Shown here piece after piece: positions 1 to 7,083 of a DNA stretch of 51,548 nt (positions are counted from its first letter, which is position 1; each line of letters opens with the position of its first letter). Source of the DNA: a virus. The stretch lies in the IMG/VR virus record IMGVR_UViG_3300044712_000759, positions 1-51,548 of that record. One strand, 5' to 3'. Position numbers and translations under genes: made by a program. The notes under the pieces were generated by a model that was not told where the DNA came from, made no database searches, and was given only the letters and a program-made list of their open reading frames with translations.

Positions 1-235
1 CCTTGCCTGTTTTCTCGCAAGTGAAATGAGTTATCCAATGACTTACTTCTGGTTCGCGTCCCCCGGAATCAACTAATTCCGTTCTCTTCCCCAGAAAATT
101 ACAACGCTCAAAACATTTATGCCAGTTTTTAGGGTTTTGATTACATAAGCGTTCATGGCGAACCATTGCGCCTTTGCCTAACATCTTTCTTGAGCAAAAG
201 TCGCACTGATAAATTTCCTGCTGTTTTGTTTTCAT
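1..235 (-). CDS. Small zinc-finger protein, 3' end cut by the window edge
   Basis: Seen directly: an open frame starts with ATG at 235-233 and runs off the left edge after 78 codons. The start overlaps the stop of the upstream gene as ATGA, which supports it. The protein opens MKTKQQEIYQCDFCSRKM and has a C-x2-C...H-x3-C arrangement in residues 10-31, then further Cys and His residues (HKCFERC near residue 40, FTCEK near 73). This looks like a small metal-binding or nucleic-acid-binding protein. Short zinc proteins of this kind are common in phage accessory regions and have no known function. The C-terminus is not visible. If the window ends are joined, the frame reads straight into the lipoprotein-like gene at 51163, which I treat as possibly accidental. 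Confidence 0.6.
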   Translation of the reverse strand, partial: MKTKQQEIYQCDFCSRKMLGKGAMVRHERLCNQNPKNWHKCFERCNFLGKRTELVDSGGREPEVSHWITHFTCEKTGK

Positions 236-441
236 AGACTTGCAATTTTGTCGTTTAACCATTTGATGCGAGGGGATTTTTCACCTCTAGGGAACCAAAA
301 AGCATCTTCATGATTTTCTGACTCCTCATCGAGAATATCACGCAAAAAATCCCATTCCTCAAAACTTATAATATCATCCGATTCCATGTCTGAAACCAAA
401 CCGCAAAGCCCTGAATCCAATTCATCAATATGATCCAGCAC
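232..441 (-). CDS. Small acidic hypothetical protein
   Basis: A 69-codon frame with a GTG start, ending in ATGA overlap with the next gene. The product is strongly acidic (repeated D/E stretches, for example SDMESDDIISFEEWDF) and I do not recognise it. Upstream of the GTG the same frame stays open for about 23 more codons and reads like real coding sequence (KLKETRTEKELWQ), but it contains no ATG, GTG or TTG start. The natural start is therefore probably in the overlapping small frame at 425-532, with one base lost or gained between. Its neighbours are tiny zinc proteins and a secreted protein, which places it in the accessory part of the head operon. Confidence 0.5.
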   Translation of the reverse strand: MLDHIDELDSGLCGLVSDMESDDIISFEEWDFLRDILDEESENHEDAFWFPRGEKSPRIKWLNDKIASL

Positions 442-532
442 TATTTGCCAAAGTTCCTTTTCTGTTCTCGTCTCTTTTAGTTTTTCTATTTTGACACAAT
501 TCTTTTAATTCACCGCCACAGTGTTCACACAT
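425..532 (-). CDS. Short CxxC frame, probable N-terminus of a frameshifted gene
   Basis: ATG at 532-530 lies five bases after the stop of the upstream gene. The frame encodes 35 residues opening MCEHCGGELKELCQ, with a CxxC pair that resembles the beginning of a zinc ribbon. It stops at 427-425, inside the gene at 232-441. A +1 change near 488-493 would join this start to the acidic protein and give one continuous protein of roughly 100 residues. I infer either a sequencing or assembly indel or a true frameshift mutation. Translation as an independent peptide is less likely. Confidence 0.35.
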   Translation of the reverse strand: MCEHCGGELKELCQNRKTKRDENRKGTLANSAGSY

Positions 533-536
533 GCCG

Positions 537-926
537 TCACAGTCGGACAGTCGCAAGAACAAATAAGCCTTTATTCTGCTGATTAATCGCATAGCGTTTA
601 TGTTTGTGTTTAATGATCGCTTTCACACCTACAACAATACCGGTGCTAATTACACCGCCCAAAACAGTAGCCCCGAAGTCCTTAACATCGGGAGTGCCGA
701 AGCCGCCCATATCAAGAATTTCTTTCCCGGCCCCTGCGACCGTAGCGGCACCAATGCCGTAAACAAGCGGTTTCCACAGATGATCATCACTGGCTGGGAT
801 CATCGTTCCCCAGGCGCTGACGACGGATCCAGCACCCAAATGAAGCTGCTTATCCTTCGGGATAGCCTGAGAATAGCATGTCGCTGAAGCCAGGCAAAAC
901 AGAATTGTGATAATATGTGTTTTCAT
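537..926 (-). CDS. Secreted or membrane-associated YfiM/DUF2279-like protein
   Basis: The product is 129 residues. It starts with a cleavable-looking signal peptide (MKTHIITILFCLASATCYSQA) followed by KDKQLHLGAGSVVSAW, a hydrophobic glycine-rich segment, and AGKEILDMGGFGTPDVKDF. The order of conserved H, GKE-x2-D and D residues resembles the YfiM/DUF2279 family of periplasmic proteins, which is often carried by phages of Gram-negative bacteria. Its biochemical role is unknown. A role at the host envelope (for example exclusion of other phages or help in lysis) is only an inference. The gene is first in its transcription unit, directly behind the leader and terminator at 936-1045, so its expression is probably controlled by attenuation. 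Confidence 0.65.
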   Translation of the reverse strand: MKTHIITILFCLASATCYSQAIPKDKQLHLGAGSVVSAWGTMIPASDDHLWKPLVYGIGAATVAGAGKEILDMGGFGTPDVKDFGATVLGGVISTGIVVGVKAIIKHKHKRYAINQQNKGLFVLATVRL

Positions 927-935
927 CTCAGTAAG

Positions 936-977
936 TAAAAAGCCCCGCTTCGGTGGTGTGAGGCACGTGGCGGGGCT
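936..977 (-). terminator. Intrinsic terminator inside leader L3
   Basis: On the minus strand AGCCCCGC (977-970) and GCGGGGCT (948-941) form a perfect 8-bp stem followed by TTTT. It lies between MuF (1079-2140) and the gene at 537-926, and downstream of the promoter at 1038. It can end MuF transcription and can attenuate the promoter's own transcript. Confidence 0.8.
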
Positions 978-1045
978 GCGTTATTGAAAGATGGAAAAAT
1001 GAAGCTCTTTTAACTGTGACCTCACACAATCACACCACAAATATA
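936..1045 (-). promoter_or_regulatory. Leader L3: promoter, 5' antisense arm and attenuator
   Basis: The -7 box TATATTTG lies at 1045-1038. The predicted RNA begins at once with arm A (1037-1020). A can pair over 8 bases, in either of two registers, with CCTCACACCACC (963-952), which sits in the loop of the terminator formed by 977-970 and 948-941. The order is therefore A, B, A', B', T-run, as in leaders L1 and L2. Either pairing should interfere with the other. The gene start follows 15 bases after B'. A frame starting TTG at 1027 stays open to the gene start, but I do not count it as a gene. Confidence 0.6.
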
Positions 1046-1060
1046 GTTCTTTTTTGAATT
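1038..1060 (-). promoter_or_regulatory. Promoter with TTC-N6-GAA operator-like palindrome
   Basis: On the plus strand TTC (1047-1049), six T, GAA (1056-1058) directly abuts the minus-strand -7 box TATATTTG (1045-1038), giving GAACTATATTTG. A bound protein would cover the promoter, so repression is the simplest reading. Confidence 0.6.
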
Positions 1061-1078
1061 ACAATGAAATTATTTGAA

Positions 1079-2140
1079 CTATTTTTTCAATAGTCCTGCA
1101 ATTATTTGCTCATTATCCTGAATCCAATAGGGCATTGTTCTGTAACCGGATAATGTTTCATAGTTGGTACTGAGGTAGTCACGAAACCCGGCCGGGTATT
1201 CACGGACCATTTTATTAAGTTCTTTTTGTCCCCCTTTTAGGTAATTAAGGAAGTCTTCTGATGAACTGAGTACTGGTGTAGCGTGGCATAAACACTGAGT
1301 ATGCCATCCTGTCCACACGAAATCCTTCGGGTATGTCCCTTCACACACTTCGCAGATCTCAGGGAAATTGTACTCCGGGTGCTGGGCCGAGAGGCTGATC
1401 TTTATACCCTTGACCATATCAAGCTGATTCCATCGTATATTATCAGCCAGAAGAAAAGCCTGGTTCGTGTTCGAGCGGGCCAGCCGCATGGCATTTTTAA
1501 AAGCACTTCGATAAACGCCCTGCCCCGGGTGATATTCCAGCATTGCCTTCGACGCAACCAGTTTGCCATTCTCGTTACGGACCCTGCGAAATAACGCGTT
1601 CGGGTTCTGAAGGTACTGTCGTATCCTTCTGCTTAATACCTGGGCGCTGTCACCGTTCGTTATTGCTATCCCCAGGTGCGCGGTCATCTCGGCACGGAGT
1701 TGTTCGGCTACTTTCCACACGCTATCAGATAGCGAACCGGTGCCATGATCGGCCATGTTCGCAATGAACGCTTTCAGCGCTGGGGTATTCGGCAGGAAAT
1801 AGGCGGCTTTTTGTGCCGCTCGTATAGTGCCGATTGTGCTGAGAAACTGACCAACTAACTGGTCGTTCTTTGCATTACTCAGGTTCCATGCCCGCTCAAT
1901 ATCACTGACCTGCATCTCGAGAACGCGGTCGTGAAAGTCGGTCATCATGGCCGTTATCCGCTCGTCGAGATACGGATTCAATACGAACGCCTTTGCAAAA
2001 CGTATATTCGGGTCGTCTATTATCTGGGAAAACTGCTCAATGATGCGGTCGAAGATCTTCTGATACCTGGCATTGAAAGCGGCCTGGTTTGCGAGGAACT
2101 TTTCACGATACCGGTTTGATATGTCGAGATAGTCAGGCAC
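1079..2140 (-). CDS. MuF / SPP1 gp7-like head morphogenesis protein
   Basis: This is a 353-residue protein with a GTG start (the first bases overlap the stop of the epimerase gene). The N-terminal two thirds are helical. The C-terminal part holds the MuF-type signature near residues 255-290: EICEVCEGTYP followed by WTGWHTQCLCHATP, in which the Cys and His spacing is characteristic of Phage_Mu_F. Members of this family are minor head proteins that bind the portal side of the procapsid and are packaged in small numbers. In most phages the gene follows the portal gene directly. Here it is separated from the portal by about 7 kb of cargo genes (2.13-9.34 kb). It is the last gene before the leader and terminator at 936-1045. 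Confidence 0.85.
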   Translation of the reverse strand: MPDYLDISNRYREKFLANQAAFNARYQKIFDRIIEQFSQIIDDPNIRFAKAFVLNPYLDERITAMMTDFHDRVLEMQVSDIERAWNLSNAKNDQLVGQFLSTIGTIRAAQKAAYFLPNTPALKAFIANMADHGTGSLSDSVWKVAEQLRAEMTAHLGIAITNGDSAQVLSRRIRQYLQNPNALFRRVRNENGKLVASKAMLEYHPGQGVYRSAFKNAMRLARSNTNQAFLLADNIRWNQLDMVKGIKISLSAQHPEYNFPEICEVCEGTYPKDFVWTGWHTQCLCHATPVLSSSEDFLNYLKGGQKELNKMVREYPAGFRDYLSTNYETLSGYRTMPYWIQDNEQIIAGLLKK

Positions 2141-3011
2141 GGTTAATGTTGTTTAATACCAACCTTACGCCCGCAACTATTCCTATTTGCGGGGAAATGC
2201 CGGTAAGATCGCGCTGTTTTGTAACATCAGGTATCTTTTCAAGTGTCATACGGTCCGGCTGATTAACTTCTTCTATCAGGTCTCCGTAATTTATATTCAG
2301 TGCTTCACAAATAATCATTGCCAGTCCCTTGGTGTGGACCGGGAAAACGGACCCTATGTTCACCGTCTCCGGCCCCTTCACATAAATCAATTTCTCCAAC
2401 ACTCGCACCCCATCAGATATGTGCATCCACGACCGAACAGACCCCTTGTGAACTTGTATTTTCTTCCCCTGTGATAAATCTGTGCAGAACCGTATCATTG
2501 CGCTCCGGTGGTCGCCCCTGGTTTCGTCCTCGTCATAAAACATGAACGGCCGCACGATAATAGCATCCTTCAGATGATATTTCACAACGCTTTCACTGAG
2601 CAACTTTGTCACCCCATACAGGTTGTTAGGTTTACATTCCCGGTCCTCATGTAACACGCCGCCGATATTACCGTAAACCTCAGAGGTCGAAAAATGAATG
2701 AGCTTTGCTCCGTATTGCTTGCATAGAAGAACTACATTGCTTGTGCCGGAAACATTTACATCTATCGCCAGGGAGGGAGAGGCTTCGCAGGTGACACGAC
2801 TGACCATTGCGGCAAGGTGATATACCACTTCGGGACGAAAGTCGCTAAAAACACGCTGCAAATCCACCGGTGAAAGGATATTGACAACTGAATATCCGGG
2901 CTTCCACGCCTGAACCTGGTCAATGCAATAAACCTCATGGCCTTTTGACTGCAAAAAAGGAACCAGTTTGCGGCCGATATTGCCCTCTGATCCGGTGACA
3001 AGTATTTTCAT
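2133..3011 (-). CDS. NAD-dependent sugar epimerase/dehydratase (extended SDR)
   Basis: The product is 292 residues. It begins with a Rossmann nucleotide-binding motif, MKILVTGSEGNIGRKL (GxxGxxG), has the STSEVYG strand with the catalytic Ser/Thr near residue 110, and has the catalytic Y-x3-K in NLYGVTKLLSES near residue 132. This layout is that of extended short-chain dehydrogenases such as UDP-glucose 4-epimerase and dTDP-glucose 4,6-dehydratase, acting on nucleotide sugars in the cytoplasm. The exact substrate cannot be read from the sequence. The neighbouring glycosyltransferases suggest it supplies or alters the sugar they transfer. It ends 8 bases inside the MuF gene and starts 4 bases after the glycosyltransferase at 3015-3755, so it is translationally linked to both. 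Confidence 0.85.
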   Translation of the reverse strand: MKILVTGSEGNIGRKLVPFLQSKGHEVYCIDQVQAWKPGYSVVNILSPVDLQRVFSDFRPEVVYHLAAMVSRVTCEASPSLAIDVNVSGTSNVVLLCKQYGAKLIHFSTSEVYGNIGGVLHEDRECKPNNLYGVTKLLSESVVKYHLKDAIIVRPFMFYDEDETRGDHRSAMIRFCTDLSQGKKIQVHKGSVRSWMHISDGVRVLEKLIYVKGPETVNIGSVFPVHTKGLAMIICEALNINYGDLIEEVNQPDRMTLEKIPDVTKQRDLTGISPQIGIVAGVRLVLNNINRA

Positions 3012-3014
3012 ATT

Positions 3015-3755
3015 TCAAAAATCATTTGTTATTAAATGAACCGCCCGGGGGTTGCGGTCCTGTATCAGCTTATTGTATAAATGCCTGTTCTTTTCGAGTG
3101 CCTTAAACCGTTCTTCCCCGTACTCGGTTGTGTAGTGCCATTGGTGTATGACATAAGGGAATTCAGTTATGTAAACCATTATCCCCAGCATGCGGATCCG
3201 GGCCAGCAGATAGTTATCACCGTAGCCCACGCCGTCACTGAACCGTTCATCATATCCGTTAAGTTTGATTATGTTCGCAGCTGTGATAGCACTGCAGAAG
3301 TCATAACCTACCGGCCGGTATTTAGGGTGATTATACCAGGCACTTTCACCGTCGAACTCTGAACCCTTCATGTTGATTACACTCCCGGGGTCTTCTCCTT
3401 TTCCCTGCGAATAACAGCCGAACGAAAAATAGATCTTATCAGTCACGGCCCCGGCATAGTGCAGAATATTGTTTACGTGCATACACTCTGCATTTTGTAG
3501 TACTATTATATCGGCACCCCTGGATAGGGCGTATTTGATCCCGGCGTTATAGGCTGGTTCGGGGTTGGTCCATGTCTTGCCTCGCATCTTTATCACAACA
3601 ACTTCAAAGGGTAGTTTCGGGAGTATGATATCTTCCGGACTTCCGTCGTCCACGATCACAACAAAAAAATCCTTCGGGTCGTACTGTAAAAAAGAATGGA
3701 GCGTGTTTGTTAACTGCTCCTGCCGGTTGTAATATGTTGCGACTATTGCGATCAT
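3015..3755 (-). CDS. Family 2-type glycosyltransferase (GT-A)
   Basis: A 246-residue protein starting MIAIVATYYNRQEQLTNTL, then VVIVDDGSPE: the N-terminal beta-alpha unit of GT-A glycosyltransferases. The position normally occupied by DxD reads IIVLQNAECMH, so the usual metal-binding aspartates are replaced. The C-terminal part has NGYDERFSDGVGYGDNYLL, the aspartate- and glycine-rich acceptor region seen in galactosyltransferase-like members. It should transfer a sugar from a nucleotide donor in the cytoplasm; donor and acceptor are unknown. The missing DxD may mean a different metal site or weaker catalysis. The start overlaps the upstream stop as ATGA. Confidence 0.8.
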   Translation of the reverse strand: MIAIVATYYNRQEQLTNTLHSFLQYDPKDFFVVIVDDGSPEDIILPKLPFEVVVIKMRGKTWTNPEPAYNAGIKYALSRGADIIVLQNAECMHVNNILHYAGAVTDKIYFSFGCYSQGKGEDPGSVINMKGSEFDGESAWYNHPKYRPVGYDFCSAITAANIIKLNGYDERFSDGVGYGDNYLLARIRMLGIMVYITEFPYVIHQWHYTTEYGEERFKALEKNRHLYNKLIQDRNPRAVHLITNDF

Positions 3756-4192
3756 TTAACTATCGTTAATTCCTCACCGGTCAGGGCAAAGTAAAAGTTT
3801 TGAAGTTGGTGAACGTATTTTAAAAGAGATGAGGGAATTATTTCTTTATGCCCTTTTGTATAATGCCCGTGGATATCTTTACAAACAGTCGTTTCTGTAA
3901 CGTGCCATTCATCTCTATAATACCTGATCATTAAATGCTTTCCGTGGAACTTAATAAACGCGCATTTTTCACACCATTCGTATTTTTCAAACCCAAACTT
4001 CAGCAGCCATTCTTCGGTGAGTTCAATAGGTTGATAAACCGACATTACAGCATCTGGCCTTTCCTCGTTTTCTTCGGAAATTGCTTTTAGTAAGGGAATT
4101 GTCACTACAACAGGCTTATAGGTCTGATAAGTGTTAAGCATATTCCCTCCGAGGTTAATGAGGTTTCCTAATCTCAATTCAGTTGCTTTCAT
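3752..4192 (-). CDS. Conserved Bacteroidetes phage protein of unknown function
   Basis: The product is 146 residues. It starts MKATELRLGNLINL, contains QPIELTEEWLLKFGFEKY in the middle, and ends LLKYVHQLQNFYFALTGEEL. This combination recurs in small proteins of Bacteroidetes phages and prophages and has no assigned activity. It has no signal peptide or membrane segment and is probably cytoplasmic. It is translationally coupled to the glycosyltransferase downstream (ATGA) and follows a short membrane protein. Confidence 0.6.
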   Translation of the reverse strand: MKATELRLGNLINLGGNMLNTYQTYKPVVVTIPLLKAISEENEERPDAVMSVYQPIELTEEWLLKFGFEKYEWCEKCAFIKFHGKHLMIRYYRDEWHVTETTVCKDIHGHYTKGHKEIIPSSLLKYVHQLQNFYFALTGEELTIVK

Positions 4193-4199
4193 GTCTCTT

Positions 4200-4409
4200 T
4201 TATATTAAATTGTTTGGTCTGTTATGTCTATCCCTTACCGTCCACACCCATGTCTGCACACAACTGATCGCTGCACAAATAAGCAGGAAGGCAAGGATAT
4301 ATGGGTAATACTGCCGAATCAAAAAGATAAGCCAGTAAATCATCACCGCACTCAGGGCAAAGCCTATGATGCAGAAGATCCAGAACATTATCTCTCGGTA
4401 TCGGGTCAT
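4200..4409 (-). CDS. Small protein with two membrane segments
   Basis: This 69-residue protein has two hydrophobic stretches (about residues 8-30 and 34-54) joined by a short loop (RQYYPY) and a basic tail, the layout of a small inner-membrane hairpin. The ATG is coupled to the upstream gene (ATGA). I see no specific family signature. Within a block of sugar genes it could anchor an enzyme or act as a membrane carrier partner. A holin-like function is possible by topology, but it is far from the lysis genes. Confidence 0.5.
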   Translation of the reverse strand: MTRYREIMFWIFCIIGFALSAVMIYWLIFLIRQYYPYILAFLLICAAISCVQTWVWTVRDRHNRPNNLI

Positions 4410-4630
4410 ATTGTATTCAATATCTCATCAAACAACTCAATGTTTTTCTGCGTGTTGCGGCAAGTAAAGTCTATCCCACCCACATAGAAATGAATAACTT
4501 CCCTGCCGCCGTCGATCCAATAACCCGTGAATTGCTTTTCATTGAAGAAGAAGGGGGTGAAATCTGCTTCCTGTTTCAGATCCAAATCACACGCCTGTTT
4601 GTTCAATATTCTAATTCTAACTATTCTCAT
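4406..4630 (-). CDS. Hypothetical protein, 74 residues
   Basis: The frame starts with ATG at 4630 inside the end of the upstream glycosyltransferase gene (14-base overlap) and ends in ATGA overlap with the membrane protein. The product (MRIVRIRILNKQACDLDL...) is predicted to be soluble and mostly beta, and ends FTCRNTQKNIELFDEIL. I recognise no motif. The close packing and intact frame are the evidence that it is a gene. Confidence 0.5.
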   Translation of the reverse strand: MRIVRIRILNKQACDLDLKQEADFTPFFFNEKQFTGYWIDGGREVIHFYVGGIDFTCRNTQKNIELFDEILNTI

Positions 4631-5255
4631 CTTTCCTTACGTGTGTGTGTGATGCTGTGTCCTCGTCCTGAGTGCGATAATAATACTGCTCATCTTCCGG
4701 TAAGTCCCGGATATGATCGTACGACCAGGGTACATGAATAGCCGTGTACGGGCGGTTAGTGCGGAGTCCTTTGTATGAGAACGTCCGTGTTTTGTATAGC
4801 GCAAACGTGGTGTCAACGGGTGCGTTAAAATACATGCTGTCGAGTGCGGACTGCCAAAAGGGTTTCTCCCAGTCAATCGTTCCCTGATTCTTCACGCCTT
4901 GTAATTCGAGGGAAAAACCGCACTTATCGAACATTGGGTAAGATCTTAACCCTTCTTCCAGCACAATGAGGAAGTCGGGCGGGATCCCGGACAGGTCGAG
5001 GTCAGGATCAGTAACAATGTAATTGCCCCGAATTCCGAGCTTGTCGAGAAGGTTTTCTTTCCATACCACGTGAGCGCCGTAGTTCTCTTTCATCCTCACG
5101 ACCGGGAAAGGACAGCGGGTATTGTAGTATTCGAGCAGGGGTGGATAGGTGCTGTTATTGTCAATAATGATAGGTTCCAGCCCATTGTTAGCGCACCAGT
5201 TTGCGAGCTTTAAGGGAAGGGAGAGGCGGTTAAAATTGATTATGAGGGTTTTCAT
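4617..5255 (-). CDS. GT-A fold glycosyltransferase
   Basis: A 212-residue protein. Its N-terminus MKTLIINFNRLSLPLKLANW leads into EPIIIDNNSTYPPLLEYY, the nucleotide-binding half of GT-A enzymes. YIVTDPDLDL near residue 80 supplies the acidic DxD-type metal and sugar-nucleotide site. The C-terminal part, with many aromatic residues (SYKGLRTNRPYTAIHVPW), is likely the acceptor side. A cytoplasmic sugar-transfer role is well supported; donor and acceptor are unknown. The gene is coupled to the YopX gene upstream (ATGA). It is one of four glycosyltransferases in this block. Confidence 0.75.
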   Translation of the reverse strand: MKTLIINFNRLSLPLKLANWCANNGLEPIIIDNNSTYPPLLEYYNTRCPFPVVRMKENYGAHVVWKENLLDKLGIRGNYIVTDPDLDLSGIPPDFLIVLEEGLRSYPMFDKCGFSLELQGVKNQGTIDWEKPFWQSALDSMYFNAPVDTTFALYKTRTFSYKGLRTNRPYTAIHVPWSYDHIRDLPEDEQYYYRTQDEDTASHTHVRKDENS

Positions 5256-5713
5256 GACTTCAGCAGTTCGGGATTTTCATAAATATTGCCGATAACTTCA
5301 AGCGATTCTTTATCTTCCATGAAATCAAATAATTCACTTAATCTGAACATCGTCCATCTGATTCGGAAATCCCCATTATGAAAATATATATCGTGACAAT
5401 GCCCGTCACTTGAATCAATGAAGCGACATCGAATAATATCACCCTCATAAATCTCCTTGCCGTTTTTGTCGTGAAGGCCGGTAAACTGCATGACTCTTAA
5501 ATCCTTTTCGCAATGCTGATATGCTTCTGGATTTAAAATATAGGCATTTAAAATATGACTCCATTCTCCAAGTAACATGCACTCGCCAAATAAACTAAAT
5601 CCACCAAGATTAGAATATTCATAACCTAAAAGCCATTGCTTTTTCTCGTCATCCCACGCCCGGAATTTTATATCCCTTATCATTTCTTTAATTCTATGTC
5701 TCGATATTTTCAT
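5252..5713 (-). CDS. YopX family protein
   Basis: The product is 153 residues with the family's two hallmarks: IRDIKFRAWDDEKKQW near the N-terminus and the core MQFTGLHDKNGKEIYEGDI, ending VIGNIYENPELL. YopX proteins are common small phage and plasmid proteins with a barrel-like fold and no settled function. A second methionine at residue 11 (MIRDIKFRAWD) matches the usual family start, but the ATG at 5713 overlaps the upstream stop as ATGA, so I kept the longer form. The gene sits among glycosyltransferase and zinc-protein genes. Confidence 0.85.
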   Translation of the reverse strand: MKISRHRIKEMIRDIKFRAWDDEKKQWLLGYEYSNLGGFSLFGECMLLGEWSHILNAYILNPEAYQHCEKDLRVMQFTGLHDKNGKEIYEGDIIRCRFIDSSDGHCHDIYFHNGDFRIRWTMFRLSELFDFMEDKESLEVIGNIYENPELLKS

Positions 5714-5865
5714 TTTGCCTTCTCAGTTAAATGCAACCATTTCTGTTTATGCTTACGGTATCCGGTATTGCATTTATGAGCAAGCGGTCGGACAAAGTAC
5801 CTCCCGCAATGCTGGCACTGTACTGTGGCCTCTTTAAATATCTCTCTGCCCTTGTTGTGTTTCAT
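5710..5865 (-). CDS. 51-residue zinc-binding protein
   Basis: A short gene with ATG at 5865-5863 and TGA at 5712-5710. It overlaps the upstream gene as TAATG and the downstream gene as ATGA, so both ends are fixed by coupling. The product opens MKHNKGREIFKEATVQ and carries CQHCGRYF, PLAHKCNTG and YRKHKQKW: a C-x2-C followed by H-x-C and more histidines, consistent with one zinc site and a basic, nucleic-acid-binding tail. The function is unknown. It resembles the other tiny zinc proteins at 1-235 and 50.5-51.0 kb in style but not in sequence. Confidence 0.65.
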   Translation of the reverse strand: MKHNKGREIFKEATVQCQHCGRYFVRPLAHKCNTGYRKHKQKWLHLTEKAK

Positions 5866-6110
5866 TAGTTCCGATCGTATTCGTAAACTATCATCTTTTT
5901 AAGGCCGTGAAGTCTTAAAACCTTATTCACATTTTTCTCTGACATTTTGGCCCTGTCTGTAAAATGCTGGTGCCATATCTCTTTAAACTGAGGAGAGTTT
6001 ATGAAACGATTAAAGAGGCGCCTGTTCATGATTATAGTGTCAAAACTCACGCCTGATCTATTGGCAGCGTTAATCATGAGTTTTATGTCATTTATCGGGT
6101 CGCTTTTCAT
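5865..6110 (-). CDS. Truncated paralogue of the major capsid protein (81 residues)
   Basis: ATG at 6110-6108 overlaps the upstream stop as ATGA; a longer in-frame start at 6137 is less likely. The protein aligns with the phage's own capsid protein (47223-48290): here DPINDIKLMINAANRSGVSF, there DPIADFQAIVAAARKKGIKF from capsid residue 182. The match continues through IIMN versus MLMN, a shared helix ending F-x-x-x-(W/Y), and MIVYE versus ISVVE. The HK97-type N-arm, E-loop and most of the P-domain are missing. It could be a degenerate remnant, or a working fragment that binds capsid subunits and affects assembly or interferes with other phages. Intact coupling on both sides argues against simple decay. 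Confidence 0.65.
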   Translation of the reverse strand: MKSDPINDIKLMINAANRSGVSFDTIIMNRRLFNRFINSPQFKEIWHQHFTDRAKMSEKNVNKVLRLHGLKKMIVYEYDRN

Positions 6111-6718
6111 ACACAATACCTTCCCCCGATATGACATACAAAATACTCAGCAGGACCGATGAACTTGTGATTATCGAACTGCCGTAACTGCTGAATGAAA
6201 GCGAAGTCATGCCCGTAGCCGTCCTCGTTATCCTTCCACCGGAGATCCAGTCGTGAGGCATGGCAGATATTTGAAGTACCACAGCGACCGTACTGCGACA
6301 CATCAACGGTGCGCTCTATCCATTCTGAGCCATTCCACTGGTAGTCCGTGAAGTAAACCCAATCTTCACCGCCGAGATTGTCGTTAACCATCTTCAGGTG
6401 ATCACGGCCCCAGCGGTCGTCATTGTCAATATAGATGATGTACTCACCCCGGGCGTGAGATATGCCATAGTTCCGGGGTTCGTTGCTGAAGAGCTTACGG
6501 CGTTCGACCTTATGAAGATGAACCATTGCATTATTACCAAAGATTTTCCTTATCAGCCATTCGGTCAGATCGCACCCGTCAGCCACAACGATCAGTTCAA
6601 AGTCAGTGAATGACTGAGCTAAAACCGATTCAACGGCCTGAATGAGTTTATCGCTTCGGCCGGTTGCTGCACCGGGATAGTCGGCGAGAAGTGAGGGGAG
6701 GATGACGGAGAAACGCAT
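6107..6718 (-). CDS. Family 2 glycosyltransferase
   Basis: The product is 203 residues with the classic GT2 N-terminus: MRFSVILPSLLADY, AVESVLAQSFTDFELIVVADG, then NYGISHARGEYIIYIDNDDRW, in which DNDD is the metal-binding DxD. The C-terminal acceptor part is short for the family (usual length 240-300), so the enzyme may be minimal. It should transfer a sugar from a nucleotide donor in the cytoplasm. It follows the lipoprotein gene by two bases and is coupled to the capsid-fragment gene (ATGA). Confidence 0.85.
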   Translation of the reverse strand: MRFSVILPSLLADYPGAATGRSDKLIQAVESVLAQSFTDFELIVVADGCDLTEWLIRKIFGNNAMVHLHKVERRKLFSNEPRNYGISHARGEYIIYIDNDDRWGRDHLKMVNDNLGGEDWVYFTDYQWNGSEWIERTVDVSQYGRCGTSNICHASRLDLRWKDNEDGYGHDFAFIQQLRQFDNHKFIGPAEYFVCHIGGRYCV

Positions 6719-6720
6719 AA

Positions 6721-6984
6721 TTAATTGTGTTCAATTAAAATATACGTTCCATTCATAACCCCGAAAGAACTCTTTTCTGTAAAATAATAAGTTTTCGGCG
6801 TTTCGAGTCGTTCAACTTTTTCAGTGAGTATCCATAGATTGTCATCTTTCCAAGTTGTATTCACCAATCTTTCGTTTTTTGGGAGATCGAGAGTAGCAGT
6901 GCCTCCAAACTGTTTGACTCTCTGATTATTTGTGCATGACACAAATAACATTGACAAGAATAAAAGGACAATTATCTTTTTCAT
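6721..6984 (-). CDS. Small outer-membrane-type lipoprotein
   Basis: The product is 87 residues with a lipoprotein signal, MKKIIVLLFLSMLFVSC, in which the cysteine at 17 is the lipidation site. The mature part includes FGGTATLDLPKNERLVNTTW and ends SSFGVMNGTYILIEHN, a small beta-rich domain seen in other Bacteroidetes phage lipoproteins. After lipidation it would face the periplasm or the surface. Phage lipoproteins of this size often act in superinfection exclusion; that role is inferred here. It is the first gene behind leader L1, so it heads its own attenuated transcription unit inside the cargo block. Confidence 0.7.
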   Translation of the reverse strand: MKKIIVLLFLSMLFVSCTNNQRVKQFGGTATLDLPKNERLVNTTWKDDNLWILTEKVERLETPKTYYFTEKSSFGVMNGTYILIEHN

Positions 6985-6993
6985 TTCAATATT

Positions 6994-7083
6994 TTAAAAC
7001 CCCTCCGCAACCGGCTTATAACCTACACCACAAGGGAGAGATTCGTTTGCGAAAGGGGCGGTTAAAGTTTCTTTTTGAATCAT
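6994..7083 (-). CDS. Candidate 29-residue leader peptide in leader L1
   Basis: ATG at 7083-7081 opens a frame that crosses stem arm B and arm A' and ends at TAA (6996-6994), directly behind the terminator arm B'. The peptide begins MIQKETLTAPFANESL. No clear ribosome binding site is seen. A ribosome on this frame would cover A' and B' and so block the terminator. Open frames over such a short stretch can occur by chance, so this is a candidate only. Confidence 0.3.
   Translation of the reverse strand: MIQKETLTAPFANESLPCGVGYKPVAEGF
6996..7058 (-). terminator. Intrinsic terminator inside leader L1
   Basis: On the minus strand CCCCTTTCGCAA (7058-7047) pairs with TTGCGGAGGGG (7010-7000), with CGCAA/TTGCG and CCCC/GGGG as the firm parts, followed by TTTT (6999-6996). 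It lies 12 bases upstream of the lipoprotein start. Confidence 0.65.
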
